From assembly GCF_037392515.1 (NCBI RefSeq), contig NC_090290.1, positions 36,667,253 to 36,731,252 of the forward strand: DNA of 64,000 nt. Reading direction: 5' to 3'. Both the position numbers and the translations under genes were made by a program. The notes under the pieces are model-generated. The model was not told the origin of the DNA and made no database searches. It saw only the letters and a list, made by a program, of their open reading frames with translations. The DNA comes from Haliotis asinina (Eukaryota; Mollusca; Gastropoda; Lepetellida; Haliotidae). Positions 12,721 through 24,680 of the stretch are shown here, piece by piece (the stretch's first letter is position 1; the number at the start of each line of letters is the position of its first letter).

Positions 12721-13953
12721 GTCTTGTTGTACTCTTATATTGGAAAATGTCACAGAAAGGGCACGAGTGGGTCGTAAAAGAATCTGTAGCTTTTTCTGTT
12801 GATATACATTTTTAAACTGTCCACTGAAAACTTTCAAGGGCCTTTGTCAACTGTGCTCACCAAATTCGGAATGTCACTTTCAGAGGCAATGTGTGCCCTT
12901 TGCAAAGATTCCGAAACTTCAAGAACGCCCTTTTACTTCGCGCTAATATCAAACAAGACATATTCATCAATTCATATTTTTTAGGCCAACTGTCAAGTAA
13001 TATGTCAAGTATCCCTCGCTTCAAACGCCCCCAACACAGCATGGATAACTGGACATGCCTTCATTTCGCAATGAAAACCCCTCTGAAGCTACAAGTTCAA
13101 AGATGCTAGCTCAGCTGTTTTTAGAGCCTATTGATCACGACATTCATTCGTTCAAGAGCACGTATTCTGTGGCTTAGCATGCAATATTAGTACTTTTAAT
13201 TACACATCTGTCAAAGGCAATTGATTCCTTTTCAAGTGAGTCTATTTTAGACCCCGATGAGGAAAGTATGAAACGATCACGCTTGGTATTGAAGCGAGTG
13301 CGTGGTATATGCTACAGTGTAGAAATTTGGGTATACATGTGATGAGTATGCCATCAGTAGCCATGTGGTTTAGAGAAAAATATCCGCGGTTTCGAAATGA
13401 AACGGTATGTATCAGAAGATTAACTTAATTATCAGGGAGGAAATTCTTTTTGCATCAAAATCGGCCTCAAAATAATTATATTCAAAATTCACAAAAGATA
13501 TGCGCAATAATTACCTCCACAAAATGAATGCTGATGATTCCATATTATTAATCACATAGGTAAAGAGGCTGAGTTAGTACTTATTGTATGCATGATGGCT
13601 ATTCAAAAACATTTGTCGCAGTAATTACACAAATACTGGATTGTCTGAAAGACTGTCGCCATTTTGAACCCCCCTTTACCACGTTTAAGGTATTGTAATT
13701 CATAAATATGTGTTTGATAATATTCTTATAAAACAAAATTAATAAACAAAATAGATAACAATAATGATTTAAACCTGTCACAGATGCATGCAAAGGCTTG
13801 TACAAGGTTCACCTGGAAAAGGTGGTACAATGTGGCGCAAGTCAAAACAAGGAATTGCATCAGACGTCATTTTGGAGTTTGATGAATGAATGCTAGTATG
13901 CCAAATGTGGCTTTGCATAACAGTATATGTGTTACAACACTGATTATCTTTAA

Positions 13954-14143
13954 GGGGCGACGGAGTAACCCAGTGGTTAAAGCGTTTGTTCATCACACAG
14001 AAGGCCCGGGTTTGATTCCCCACATGGAAATAATGTGTGAAGCAAATATCTGACGTGATATTATTGGAATAGTGCGAAAAGCGGCGTAAAACTAAACGTA
14101 TTGACTGACTGACTGACCGACTGACCGACTGACCGGCTCACTT
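13954..14143 (+). mobile_element. SINE-B, full length, with 11-bp TSD
   Basis: Head GGGGCGACGGAGTAACCCAG with A-box, B-box GGGTTTGATTCCC, body, then GCGGCGTAAAACTAAA and an expanded TGAC/TGACCGAC tail. Direct repeats ATTATCTTTAA flank it at 13943-13953 and 14144-14154. It ends 90 bp upstream of the myostatin mature-ligand exon. Confidence 0.94.
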
Positions 14144-14233
14144 ATTATCTTTAATTACTTTCACAGTCCTTTACATACTCTGTGAATGCCAATTGAGTTG
14201 TACCAACTTTAAATTTGGTTCTTGCTTTTCCAG

Positions 14234-14605
14234 GAACCCATGATTGAATTGAAGACGGTAAAACGGAATTATAAACGTGTAAGAAGGAGCGCCATCAGCT
14301 GTTCTGCCAACTCCACCGAAGATCGTTGCTGCCGATTTCCCCTCCTCGTGAACTTCGTCGACTTTGGTTGGGACTGGGTAATCGCCCCACGTGATTATAA
14401 TGCCGATTATTGTTCAGGGGAGTGCCGTTATGTGATGCAGGACGAAAGCCATCATAGTTACCTTCAGCAACAAGCCACGGACACCGGTCCCTGTTGCACA
14501 CCCACCTTGATGTCCCCTATTACATTACTCTACTTTGACCACGAGCACAATATTCTGTTCACAAAACTCCAAGATATGAAAGTCGAAAGGTGCGGTTGTG
14601 CTTGA
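14234..14605 (+). CDS. mstn: Myostatin/GDF8-GDF11-like TGF-beta ligand, mature-domain exon (exon 3)
   Basis: Terminal coding exon of 123 residues plus TGA. It begins in phase 0 after acceptor TTTTCCAG, matching the donor of 5511-5884. The order is 14 prodomain residues, a furin-type site RVRR (residues 15-18 of this exon), then a mature ligand of 105 residues. The mature part has nine cysteines in the activin/TGF-beta/GDF8-11 arrangement: an N-terminal Cys, RCCRFPL, FGWDWVIAP, YCSGEC, GPCCTP and a terminal RCGCA. The FGWDW and CCTP..MSPI..LYF motifs are diagnostic of GDF8/GDF11. The expected product is a secreted disulphide-linked dimer acting through activin-type receptors and Smad2/3 to restrain muscle growth. 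That function is known from the vertebrate family and is inferred here. The mature part is slightly shorter than the vertebrate 109 residues because the wrist loop is shorter. Confidence 0.96.
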   Translation, partial: EPMIELKTVKRNYKRVRRSAISCSANSTEDRCCRFPLLVNFVDFGWDWVIAPRDYNADYCSGECRYVMQDESHHSYLQQQATDTGPCCTPTLMSPITLLYFDHEHNILFTKLQDMKVERCGCA

Positions 14606-14785
14606 TTCGGACTGTATTGCAGACAACGAGAACAGGTATTGCATTGCATGATTAAAGGTCTACCGAAGTCCTCGTCTTTCGCCATCGGTTTTACAATCCC
14701 AATACGGCGCGGGAATGTGATGGGGAAAAGATCGCTGAGCGGAGATATTTGGCGCCATGTGATGGATCACCATCCATCTGCCCTT

Positions 14786-14791
14786 AATAAA
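14786..14791 (+). other. Candidate poly(A) signal of the myostatin-like gene
   Basis: A canonical AATAAA lies 180 nt after the stop codon. Vertebrate myostatin 3' UTRs are often much longer, so a later signal may also be used. Confidence 0.4.
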
Positions 14792-16045
14792 ATTGACTGT
14801 GCTTTTGCACAATTACCATAGCTGTGAAAACTCCTTTTTTGAGGCTTAGTTTAGAAAGCAATAGAGAAAAGCTCGTTATTAATGATCGAAGCAGCCCATC
14901 ATTGCTCGGTCCAAAGTTGCCTCTGAAGTTGCTACTATCATGCGTTTAAACGTGGACTCGAAGCCTATCGCGATGACCGTGACATCAGTATAATCTTTTC
15001 AGGATATTATTCACCGATCTTGTGGACACATACTTGTGGGTTAATCATACGTCAGACTCAAGTTCTTTTCGATTTGTTCCAAATTATGACGTCAGTAATA
15101 ATATGTGATGTGCGGTTCTCAACTATAGTAGTCGGGCTTCGTGTAATCTTCAGGTGACTATGGCCCCCTGTTAGAATAATAATTGTATCAGAACTAGCTT
15201 AGCGTCTATTAAATTAGTACCCCCAAACAACGATTGTAACACAATTACGATGTATCTCTATAACTACGAGGAGTTTCTATACACCCTTTTATTTGGTAAA
15301 CAGGTACAAGTTCCCGTGGGGTACACAAAGCACATAGATATGTGCTTTTCAGAGATTTCCCTTGAATAACAAGCTGCATATGTGCAGCCTGTTATTATGA
15401 ATATATTGTGCATCTTCACGAGGACATTAAATATATACATACGAATCCATAACAGATGCAATGACCTATCACATTGCTAGAAGCAATGATTCTGTGCAGA
15501 TTTAGAATAGCCTATTTCATATGTGAATGTACAAAAGGAAATGACAAAACTGTATATATGTTTGCGATTAGAATATGTTTGGAACTAAACACACACTATA
15601 ATGAAATCATTATCAAATGAATCTATATTATCTGTGTTGTTTAATATCATCAACGTTTTGTAAATATACTGTAGCTTGTAAATTGACATACATCTAAATA
15701 TTTCGTATATCTGCCTAACAATGCAACGAAAAGTTAACCTCTTTATAAAATACGAATTATAACGGTGTAATTTGTGACAAGTAAAACTTCAGAAAGTGAT
15801 CATGAAACCGACCTTGTCTTTCAGCTTGTGGCATGACATCCAATCGCCTACGAAACATGCCTTTAACATCAGACCTAATGAAATACATGCTTGATATTAT
15901 GCAGTTTGACAATATTGGAATAATTTATCATAGACTTGTTTTAAATTGCATTAACATGGAATACGTCCGTATTGCATGAATATTCTGAATTATTGTCAAC
16001 GGTCTTTGCATGCCTATGTACTGTAGTTGCTGATGATACTGTATT

Positions 16046-16145
16046 CCTGGGACTCCTTTCACAAAGCACTTAGATGGTCTTGAGCAACTAAAGTAACTTT
16101 TAAGTTCAGGTTAACCTTAGTAAAGGTTGTGAAAGGAGTCCCTGG
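16046..16145. mobile_element. Short palindromic element (MITE-like), copy 1
   Basis: About 100 bp beginning GGGACTCCTTTCACAAAGCA and ending in the inverted TTGTGAAAGGAGTCCC, so the ends are inverted repeats of about 16 bp. It abuts a second, more diverged copy. No coding capacity. It resembles a foldback or MITE-type non-autonomous element. Confidence 0.6.
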
Positions 16146-16262
16146 ACCTCCTTTCACATAGCACAAAGTTGATCATATGTCACTAAGGTAACCTCAGTGC
16201 AATGTAAAGGAGTACAAGTTAAGGCTGACATTAGTTAAGGTTGCTTCGTGGAAGGAGCCCCT
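16141..16262. mobile_element. Short palindromic element (MITE-like), copy 2
   Basis: Begins CCTGGACCTCCTTTCACATA and ends CGTGGAAGGAGCCCCTGG. It is the same design as 16046-16145, with which it shares the CCTGG junction. A tandem pair of this kind suggests nested or tandem insertion. Confidence 0.5.
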
Positions 16263-16832
16263 GGCTTTACAGATGTAACATCTAGGTAGTTCCAAAGAAA
16301 CGCCCTGAGCGAAGATAGTGCTTGCTCGACTGTTTCATATAATTTGTTATGTGGTTTATGCTAAAAATGGCCATGCTTATTAATCTAGGAATCGTTTCAA
16401 GACAGTAAATTGTTGAGTTATGCGTGAAACAGGGATGTCAGTATACAGAATGCCCTTTAGTATACACTTTGTTTATGTATGGGTGAAAATGTAGGTAACT
16501 TATCAGTGTCTGACAATGTTACACAGCACTGCGTCTTGTATCAGCTGGTGTCACTGTTACATGTAACCTATTGTTCTGCATCACACCAATGTCCTCGATC
16601 AGCTGCAACTCGTGGTATCTATTTGTCTGTGCTATTCAGTGTTTATATATCCGTTACTATAATCTTGGTGTTGCAATAAGAAGGTTAAAATATGAAAACA
16701 TCCATTGTCAAGTTAGACCAAAAACTGAACATCCATTTTAATGATAGATCTGAGCTGATTAGGGATTGACATCACATTCATGTTCTGAATGAACAATGAA
16801 CAATGTAGGAAAATTTAATCGTTCTTGTCCTT

Positions 16833-16875
16833 TGCGCGGCCTGGGATCGATTCCCAGCATGGGAACGATATATGA
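16833..16875 (+). mobile_element. SINE-B scrap around the B-box
   Basis: GGGATCGATTCCCAGCATGG followed by GAACGATA matches the B-box and following bases of SINE-B. The flanks are diverged. Confidence 0.45.
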
Positions 16876-18129
16876 TGAGTTTGTCGTGTACCCTCATGTG
16901 ATTGAATTGTTGGTGCAATATCTTGAAAATATCGATAGATAAACCCAGAGATGACACCATCTGTTGGAGACATACCACGAGACATAATACATACCACGAG
17001 TTGGCTGGTTTTGTTTGAATATAGGGCAAGAATACGCTGCATAATGTTTCAGTTGTTGAGCTTTATTTGAATAGATATGGTGTATTTGTGATCTTTACCT
17101 GTGATAATACTGTTCTGCGTATATGGGCCTTTCTCTTAAATGTTGAAATTATGCAAAGAATGTTTGAGGAACACACGACAGCTTAACTTGATATACATAC
17201 GTTTGAAATTCTTGAAAAATTTAACTTTTCACCATTTGAACGATGTCTATTAAAAGTGTTTAGACCAGAAATATTGTGGTACGTACACAATAAAGTATTT
17301 AAAGAGACCTGTTACAGCAGATCAGTCACTAACATGACATTTGAGAAAATCGTGTGATCAAGTACACAACCAGATCGAATGAAAGATGGATTATCTTCAA
17401 GTTCATTACAATTTTATCTCAGTTGTCGCTTCGGCTTAACAAGGATCAGAGGAATCTCATTCCGTTCACGTCAGGACGACCTTTTGTCAACTTTGAATGA
17501 CGAAGGAAATGACAAACAAGAAGTCCACATTAGCCAATCAGAAAGCAGCTTTCTCAAGCTTTGCAGCTCAGGTTTAAATATGGCGACTTCCAGACTGGGT
17601 TTTGGAAAATAGTTTGACAAAGTTCTCTATTCATTATATGACAAATACAGGAAAGAAGATTCTTGATTGTTTAATTATTTGTGTAGATTTTATGCCAGTA
17701 ACTCCCTTGACACAAGTCTTTTCCGTTAAAAACGTTTGTCAAGCGAGCTTTCAACGAGGAAAAAGACGTATAGCCTGAATCTGTCCTTCGGAATGCCTTG
17801 TGTTGACCTTACCGAGCCTTGATGATCAGAAAACTCATTCGGACTACAATTTTCCTGATCTGGACGTTCCAACTGGCCCAACGAAAAGTCGTTTTAACTT
17901 GAACCGTTATGGAATGTCTTCAGATCTTCGTTAAGCGGCAGTGACATCTAAGATGTGAATTCAATAAGATTGGAGTATCTTTTGTAGGGCAGTTTAGATT
18001 GATTTTTTCTCTTGGATGCCATGATTATTCCTACGCCCTCTTTTTTCAATCTAGGTTATAGAAAAAAATGACTTCATCATTCAATACTCTATCAAAGCCG
18101 TTCTCAGTCAACTTTACAAAACGTTCATT

Positions 18130-18170
18130 GTAATCCGTTTCGACACAGGATTCGGGTCGAAACAGATTAC
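18130..18170. repeat. Short palindrome
   Basis: GTAATCCGTTTCGAC at 18130-18144 pairs with GTCGAAACAGATTAC at 18156-18170 with one mismatch. The loop is 11 nt. Confidence 0.8.
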
Positions 18171-20275
18171 TATTCCTTTCAACAACCTAAACTGAACACA
18201 ACCGTACTTCAGACATGTATGGTGGTGGGTACGGCAATATCAGTGCGAGGGTAGGATGCATCCATGTTGGGACTGGGATGACTATTTAGTGTTCTGGAGG
18301 GGACGTGGAGCTTTAGCCCAACAGATAGAAACTGTGCCGGTAAATGCTCGAAATAAACATTAGTGCTTTAGACTGTTTTAGACAAAAGATTTACATATTT
18401 GTGGCACAACACATCTTTATGGATATTGTTTGGGTCTTTAAATGAAGCTAAACTAAAAATCAGTCTCAATGTCAAATTACATAGTCCCTTCCTACTAAAA
18501 CTTCTTTTTAACACTCATTTATCAAACCGGATTATATCTTTATTTCAAACGCGATAATGTGTTTTAATGTGATGTGCTTGTGGTATTTTGACTTGAATCA
18601 GCAGAACAGCCCAGTCTGGTCAGCGTTTAGATCAGGTGTCATGTAAGTTAATCCAGAACATGGCTCCCAGCCAAGTTGTAAATAGTGGAGTTTTACTGAA
18701 CCCAACAAAGACTTACCAGTCCGCCCATGTGCTGACTAGAATAACTAGACTAGTCTAGATACGTCCGATGATTTGTATATATGAAGAGAAATGTGTAAAC
18801 GACTGGAGAAGGAATAACGAGATACCGCAGCCATAATATATTAACATGTTGGGGAGATTAAGTGGGCAAATATGCAAACACGAAGAGCGTTAGAGGGACA
18901 GATAAGGGTGTGTGGCATGACATCAGTGTATGTAAGTGTTGCCAGAGACATATTTTGGTCTGCGTGAAATGAAACTTTCCATTCCTTATAAAGATGGTAT
19001 AGTCTCCGAGAATCTCGCGTCTTCGAGGACAACACTTGCTAATATGTATTTCAAGCGAAAAATGTGTTCAAAATGATGCAAAAACGGACGTTTATTTTTC
19101 CGTTAATAATTGACGAACACAAGTGGAGTCTCTAAAGAGTCGCTAGGGTCGTGGGCCAGATGTGAAGTGACCCTTTGGGTGTGACATCTACAGTGGTTGG
19201 ATCTAACGTTTCATGTCGATTCTGATTTTATCAATAACAAATGCAAGAAGACACTATCGATTCCTGTGTTATATCCTTCGTATACAAGCTCTTTGCCCCA
19301 AGATTCAATTCTTTTAGTAGATGAACACAAAAATGATCAACTAAACTTTGTAGCAAAACGAGTTTTATTTATGTTTCTTAATGTTGTCGACCTCCTCCCG
19401 TGAGGTGGTATCCGTTGTAAATACCATCCGCAAAGGTTAAACCTTATTAGATATTTTACAATTGCTAATTTGTGTCGTGATTTGATGTTTCAATTGACCT
19501 TCCAAGAATATTAAATACAAATTGTATATCCTGTGTCCATTGCACAGTTATATAATTTGAGTGTTGGTATCTGACACGTTTCTTAGATGTAGAGAACACA
19601 CACTTTATCACATGAGTATACGTGACAGACTTAGTCATATGAAAAGGATGTGTCCTTTACTTATTTTGAGTAGTATACCATACCAACCATCAAGCGTGCA
19701 CTGTAAAAGGAAGTGTAAAAGTGTTGAATAAGTAGCGAATGTGTTAGATATGAATATTGAAGTGTGGAACTACTCGCAGCCATTGCTTGAGAATCACACC
19801 TCAGCCTTGTGAAAGATACACTTTCAAAAAGACGGTTTGGTGACAGTTTAATGTCTTCTGGCTTGTTACTTAGATAAACGTGTGTAGCCGGTATCACATA
19901 TGAAAACTGAATGGTGATCTTGAAACTATTGCAACTATGACACGTGATGCGGAGTTAGAATGAGATGATGAGTCAATGTTTGTGGCAGCAGTCTATTCCC
20001 CTTGTGTTTGTGACTTTATGGTTGATGAGATTATGGTGAGGATTCATCCTCATTGGGAATCTCGTTATTGCTGACAATGTGATAAAATAATGTACATATA
20101 CTTGTAAAGGCTGCAAATGTCGACGAATATCGTAATAAATGCTGGAAAAAGTATCCATCTGTGTCTATTGTTTTTTCACGTATTGTGTATATATACCACC
20201 ACAGTGACCCTTTGACAACCTTGTGGATATATTTGTTGAGCTGTATGCTTATTGGTTCGTTTGAGTGATAATTTG

Positions 20276-20352
20276 GCCAACTGCCAATAGTCCAGCTTTA
20301 TGACACGGCATGTAGATAATCGAGTCTTGAACAAACAATTAAGTGATGGATT
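20276..20352 (-). mobile_element. SINE-A scrap
   Basis: Diverged tail-proximal part of SINE-A, recognised by CCAGCTTTATG, TAGATAATCGAGTCT and AACAAACAATTAAGTGATG. No ends or TSD are visible. Confidence 0.45.
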
Positions 20353-20412
20353 TTGGGGAGTAAGCCTATCTTGTCATGTCTTCTTTGAGTGGCATTTTAA
20401 GTGTTGGACGTC

Positions 20413-20576
20413 AGATAGAACAAGTACATATGGATGATACTCTTTAATTGTAGAGCACGGCGTTTTGATACAGGTTCTTGCATCGCAGTGCATAGTTGAA
20501 GACGATACAAGAACCTGTATAGAAACGCCCTGCTCTAGAATTAAAGAAGTTGTCATCCATATATACGTGTTCTATC
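20413..20576. repeat. Long-armed inverted repeat (foldback element)
   Basis: Arms of about 66-68 bp at about 20413-20480 and 20508-20576 are inverted copies with scattered mismatches. They are closed by a loop of about 27 nt. Matching blocks include ATACAGGTTCTTG with CAAGAACCTGTAT, and TATGGATGA with TCATCCATA. No protein is encoded. It could be a MITE or foldback element, or a transcribed hairpin. Confidence 0.85.
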
Positions 20577-21251
20577 CCTTGTTACGGTTGTGTGTTCAGG
20601 TTCATGGTCGATAGTTCATGGTTATGGACACACGCGGCTACTCGTCACTACTGAACAGATAAGGCGGCTTAGTGGCGTAATCGTTACGTTGATCCAATAA
20701 ATCAAGCCTCAAAGAGTAAACCCTTCCAATCATTAGTGCAACCCATCCCATCGTCTTGCATCCATTCACTCGACACATCGCGTCAATATCAGGTAACGGC
20801 GGTATCATAAAATCTGACCCAGAGGCAAAGGTCAAGTACATGGATAAGCACAGACAAGTCACGTTTGGTTCGTCTTTTTTCCGAAATCGTGTGGAGAAAA
20901 GCATGTGTCACAGTTCACATTTATGTATACCTTTTAACGAAATCATCTGTAGGGCATATTCTACGCCGGCCTGTCTGTTTCTGATTCCTCGTCGGAAACA
21001 TTGAGGCGGAAATTGAAGATGGACATCAAATCAAGCCGAATACTACATTCACTAATAAATGATATCTTTCCATGACACAAAGTAGGGTTGAAAAGGTATG
21101 TCGCGGTATTTATCGTCATTTCTAGTCAAGTCAAGTCATAAAAGTATAATTTTGTTCATTCAAAATAACACAGATTATGGTTACTGTTTTCGATGTTACC
21201 AAAGAGTGTATGGTTTGGATCTTGTTTCTTCGTCAATGTTTGTGTTTTCAG

Positions 21252-21401
21252 GTTTTTTTAAATTTTGATCATATCCCATATACCGAACCGAAACTGGCCG
21301 AACAGAAGGCCTCGTACCGCAACTCGTACCGTACAGTGGTTAGAGCATACTACACAGACGTAGATAAATATGACATTACTGACGATGGCGTTGACCACTA
21401 A
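21252..21401 (+). CDS. Possible terminal coding exon, unknown protein
   Basis: A strong acceptor (TGTTTGTGTTTTCAG, ending at 21251) opens a frame of 49 residues plus TAA, translating VFLNFDHIPYTEPKLAEQ and continuing YRNSYRTVVRAYY to DDGVDH. The other two frames close within 15 bases. Codon content is richer in G+C than the flanks, and two ATTAAA signals follow (21430-21435 and about 20 bp later). It faces the 3' end of Abitram. I do not recognise the family and could not find an upstream exon with a matching phase-0 donor, so a chance open frame is possible. The tyrosine- and charge-rich sequence looks like a cytoplasmic tail. Confidence 0.35.
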   Translation, partial: VFLNFDHIPYTEPKLAEQKASYRNSYRTVVRAYYTDVDKYDITDDGVDH

Positions 21402-22480
21402 ATCATTTAATGATAAATATACATGTGTTATTAAAGAGACAAGAAATTATTAAAGAAGGAATCTGCATCTGAATCCAACTCTACAGTGTCCTTCCTTTAC
21501 GTTCATGCACCAAAGTTATATCTGACAAAAAATGAAACACTGTTTCTGAAATTTATACATAATTCCGAATATTTCATTTTTCGAAATGACTTGAACTAAG
21601 CGATTATCTGTTCCAGAGTTTGTTTTATCTTATATTACCCGAACATTTATTCTGGTATTTCCACATTTCCAAATGGCATCATATCCCAGTCAGAATCAGA
21701 CAGCGGAATCTGGTAAAGTAGACTTAATCATCATGTGTCGTCGGAAAGATTTGATTTATTAGGTAATTAACTGTGAAGATGTGAGTTGGTCAACAACACT
21801 CATCTTCCACACACCCAGATCATAGCAAGGGCAGGATGAGGTCGCCCGGTAACGGAAACTGGCTATTAAGTCACCCTTCTACACATTGCTTCATTGGTAC
21901 GCTTAGTATGTAATCAGTCTTCACATGTTTTAGTGCTCAGGTGGTATTACCTTGCAAATACCGTAAGAAGATGAGAGGAAGATACTTGAAAACTCGTTAA
22001 AACAAATGCAAAGGAGAATTAAATATGGAGAACTTTTAAACGTCAAATAACAAATATGTTATAGCGTTGGTCCACCAGTTACGAGATCAAGTCACCTAGC
22101 AAGTCACCAAAACTGACAACCGTGCCCTGTTAATGGCCACTTGCAGCTACCCATGGATGTTGAGCAGCTTGTCCAATCGGGATTCTTACGTCAGGATATG
22201 AGAAGATATGCCTACAAAACTGTATTTTCGCCTTGAATAGTAAATAGATGGTATGGGTCAATATTTTGCTGGAATATTGCAAGAAGGATGCAAAATATCA
22301 CAAGAAAACAGGACATCCTCGAGAATATTATAAACAGAAAAAGTAATATCAGTTTCTTTACTTTCTTGCAATACAAAAAATAGGTTGCATTTTCCTTCCG
22401 TAGCATAGGCTGAACTACAAGTGTGTAGCAGATTTCTCCTGCCATTCTCTAATCCACTCAAATATATTAACCGGTTACGA
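21402..22480. other. Convergent 3' region between a possible + exon and Abitram
   Basis: No coding sequence recognised. The + strand has ATTAAA at 21430-21435. Read on the - strand, AATAAA occurs at 21756-21761, which would give Abitram a 3' UTR of about 720 nt. Both signals are only candidates. Confidence 0.4.
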
Positions 22481-22612
22481 TCAAGTGTCACCTGGAGCCT
22501 CCAAATCTCGCTCAGCCATTTTGGATTTGTAATCTTCGTGTGAGAGTAATGACTTCATTTCCCTCTCGAATTCATGCAGGCGTGGAAGAACGACAGCAAT
22601 GTATCCTTCGGT
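22481..22612 (-). CDS. abitram: Abitram, last coding exon (exon 5)
   Basis: Read on the - strand after acceptor TTTAGTTTCAG, this exon encodes TEGYIAVVLPRLHEFERE through to a TGA, 43 residues in all. TEGYIAVVLP is the conserved signature in the C-terminal part of Abitram/FAM206A; the human protein has the same TEGYIAVVLP followed by KFEESKS. The exon starts in phase 0, matching the phase-0 donor of 38200-38346. Joined to that exon, the protein lacks two residues relative to human just before TEGY. The C-terminal tail after LPRLHEF is diverged from vertebrates. The 15.6-kb distance to exon 4 is unusual for this gene and is the main uncertainty; a copy of the exon from elsewhere, or a missed microexon, is possible. 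Confidence 0.75.
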   Translation of the reverse strand, partial: TEGYIAVVLPRLHEFEREMKSLLSHEDYKSKMAERDLEAPGDT

Positions 22613-24253
22613 CTGAAACTAAAAAGTAAAACTTAAGCCTGAATTAAGCGGCAAAAGCATAAACGATAAACGTACATTGTGCGATTCAGAGTATAGCATG
22701 TGCTAATGGACGACACCGTGTTTTTACGTGAAAGGGTGTTTGTATCATGCACCACCGGTGCCATGCATTAAAATTAGATATAAAGTCAACTTAACCGTCC
22801 GCCAGAAAGGACATTGGAACATATGGAAGAGGTCAAAATAAGGCACTGTATCGAACATTTTGGTGTTCACTTATGCGTACATTGCAAACGACTGCATACG
22901 AGACGGGCGATCATAAATGTTAGCGCATACAACACAGAAACCAACCCCTGATAACAAACAGCGTCGCATCGAAATAATTTCGGAAGAACATCTCGTGTAA
23001 CTGCCAGTCTCGCTTTCGATATTAGTAGATATATAAAGACTTTGTCACCAGAGGACGTACATGACTTATATGATGCGCGCACCTAACCCCTGCAGCTCCC
23101 CTCCTCACATATCGTCTTTCATCATGTAATTGAGCTTATGCCACCAACCATCGATAATTCGCTTCTTAGTCAAATATATACTTGGGACTCTCACTTACAG
23201 AAATTACAGGTTGAGTGAACATTTATATCAATATATAGGTTGAGTAAACATTGATATCAATATTGTAAATAATAGTTTTATTTCTCAGATGTTTTTGTTC
23301 CACCATCTATAGGTTGTCTGCTTCTGAGCTGCTGTATCATCTTCCTTAAGGAATAAGACAAGAAAGACAATACAATGACGTCCAAGGAGAGTTATGATCT
23401 CCAGGTCAGATAGCGAAGACTCAAACTATTGCCAAGTTTAACGTCAGACTTCTCACTCCTTCTTGTATCAGACTTCATAAGTCAACAACAACATCACGCT
23501 GTCGTAGGTGATACGACCAGCCATCAATATGGTTTTCGTTGCTGATGTTTTTTTTCACTTTGAGATCACTTTACTAGGAAACACATTTATCTGTTTTATC
23601 CAACTAGCGGAAACAATGTCAAACCAGCTTAAGAAGCGCCCAGTTTGCAATGAAACACCAGAAACGTCAAATGTCAAAGTTTACATGGATGCATATATGG
23701 CAAGAAAACCATGCCGGTTGACAGCAATTTTCGATTCTTTCACTTTATTGCGCCTATTACGTTGTGGAATATTCTCTTGGCACTGAGATGTCATACATCC
23801 ATTCTAATTTGACTTGATGTTGTGCAGTGCTCCTAAGTATTGATTTTCATCCCTGACTGAACACAAAGAATCATGTCCTCCTCCTACTCATTAACTGCCA
23901 AAGCACTTTATTACGATGAATAGCGCTGTCAATATTTGACACAAAAGTACTCAGTGAATGGTGTTTTCCGTCCAAGTCAGCATTTTTTTTCGCAAATTAT
24001 CTGTTTACAAAAATAGTTGTTGTATAACGCCCGTCAGCAATAGTCAAGTTATCTCAGGTGAGGTGAAAGAAGACGTAACCTTGTGTTAAACTTACATAGT
24101 AGTGTATGTATGTACAAGTACGTTTACGAGCTTGTAATAACCAGGCGGCAATGGCGTAGTTCCACAGGTGCTGCCCAACATTATACTGACTCGAAATATA
24201 TACTCCCCGTCATAAATAAAGGGTCAAATGTTATAAACAGCCCATGTTAAGAA

Positions 24254-24400
24254 GTTTTACACAGCCTTTAGCAATATTCCAACAATACCACGGCCGGAAC
24301 ACAAGAAACTGGCTTAACATATTGTACCCTTGGAGAGAATCGAACCCGGGTCCAGCGTGACGAGCGAAGAGTTTAACCAAAAGGCCACCTCACCGCTCCG
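24254..24400 (-). mobile_element. SINE-B, near full length
   Basis: Reverse-orientation copy with the B-box complement GAATCGAACCCGGGTCC and the A-box complement GTTTAACCAAAAGGCCACC. The tail end lies at the left. Confidence 0.85.
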
Positions 24401-24616
24401 GAGATAATAAAACAAAGAGTGTCACCACAATGTTTAATCTGTTGACAAACGTGACACATCGTGACATACAAACAAAAACAGCTCTAACAAACATCAGTTG
24501 TACACATCACACAATAAATCCGAAACTGTTAAGCATTGAATCATTACACCGTAATGGCGTAGCCTGTCAAGGATTCGAGTCAGGATCAGAACACCAATGA
24601 TTAACAAGGAGATAAG

Positions 24617-24680
24617 GAGTGAGTGAATATAGTTTTAGCAATAGTCCATCAATATCACAAAGGGGGACGCCAGAAATAAT
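24617..24680 (-). mobile_element. SINE-B tail fragment
   Basis: GAGTGAGTGAATATAGTTTT, then AGCAATAGTCCATCAATATC and GGGGACGCCAGAAATAAT. This is the 3' third of SINE-B in reverse orientation. Confidence 0.6.

Larger units (their letters stand above)
14606..21251. other. Myostatin 3' UTR, then intergenic DNA
   Basis: AT-rich non-coding DNA. It contains two adjacent palindromic elements (16046-16262), a small SINE-B scrap (16833-16875), an 18-kb palindrome, a SINE-A scrap (20276-20352) and a long-armed hairpin (20413-20576). A CCAAT box (17534-17538) with a TTTAAATA (17573-17580) resembles a promoter but leads into no recognisable coding exon. No family-assignable exon is seen, although part may belong to a gene ending at 21401. 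Confidence 0.5.

Noticed and set aside
18605-18642. Possible 38-bp microexon between a CAG acceptor and GTAAGT donor
   Set aside because: Its phase does not fit the exon at 21252 and there is no homology. Short GT-AG pairs like this occur by chance.
20638-21004. Overlapping frames on both strands (88 and 82 codons)
   Set aside because: Antisense to one another with no recognisable motif or convincing splice sites.
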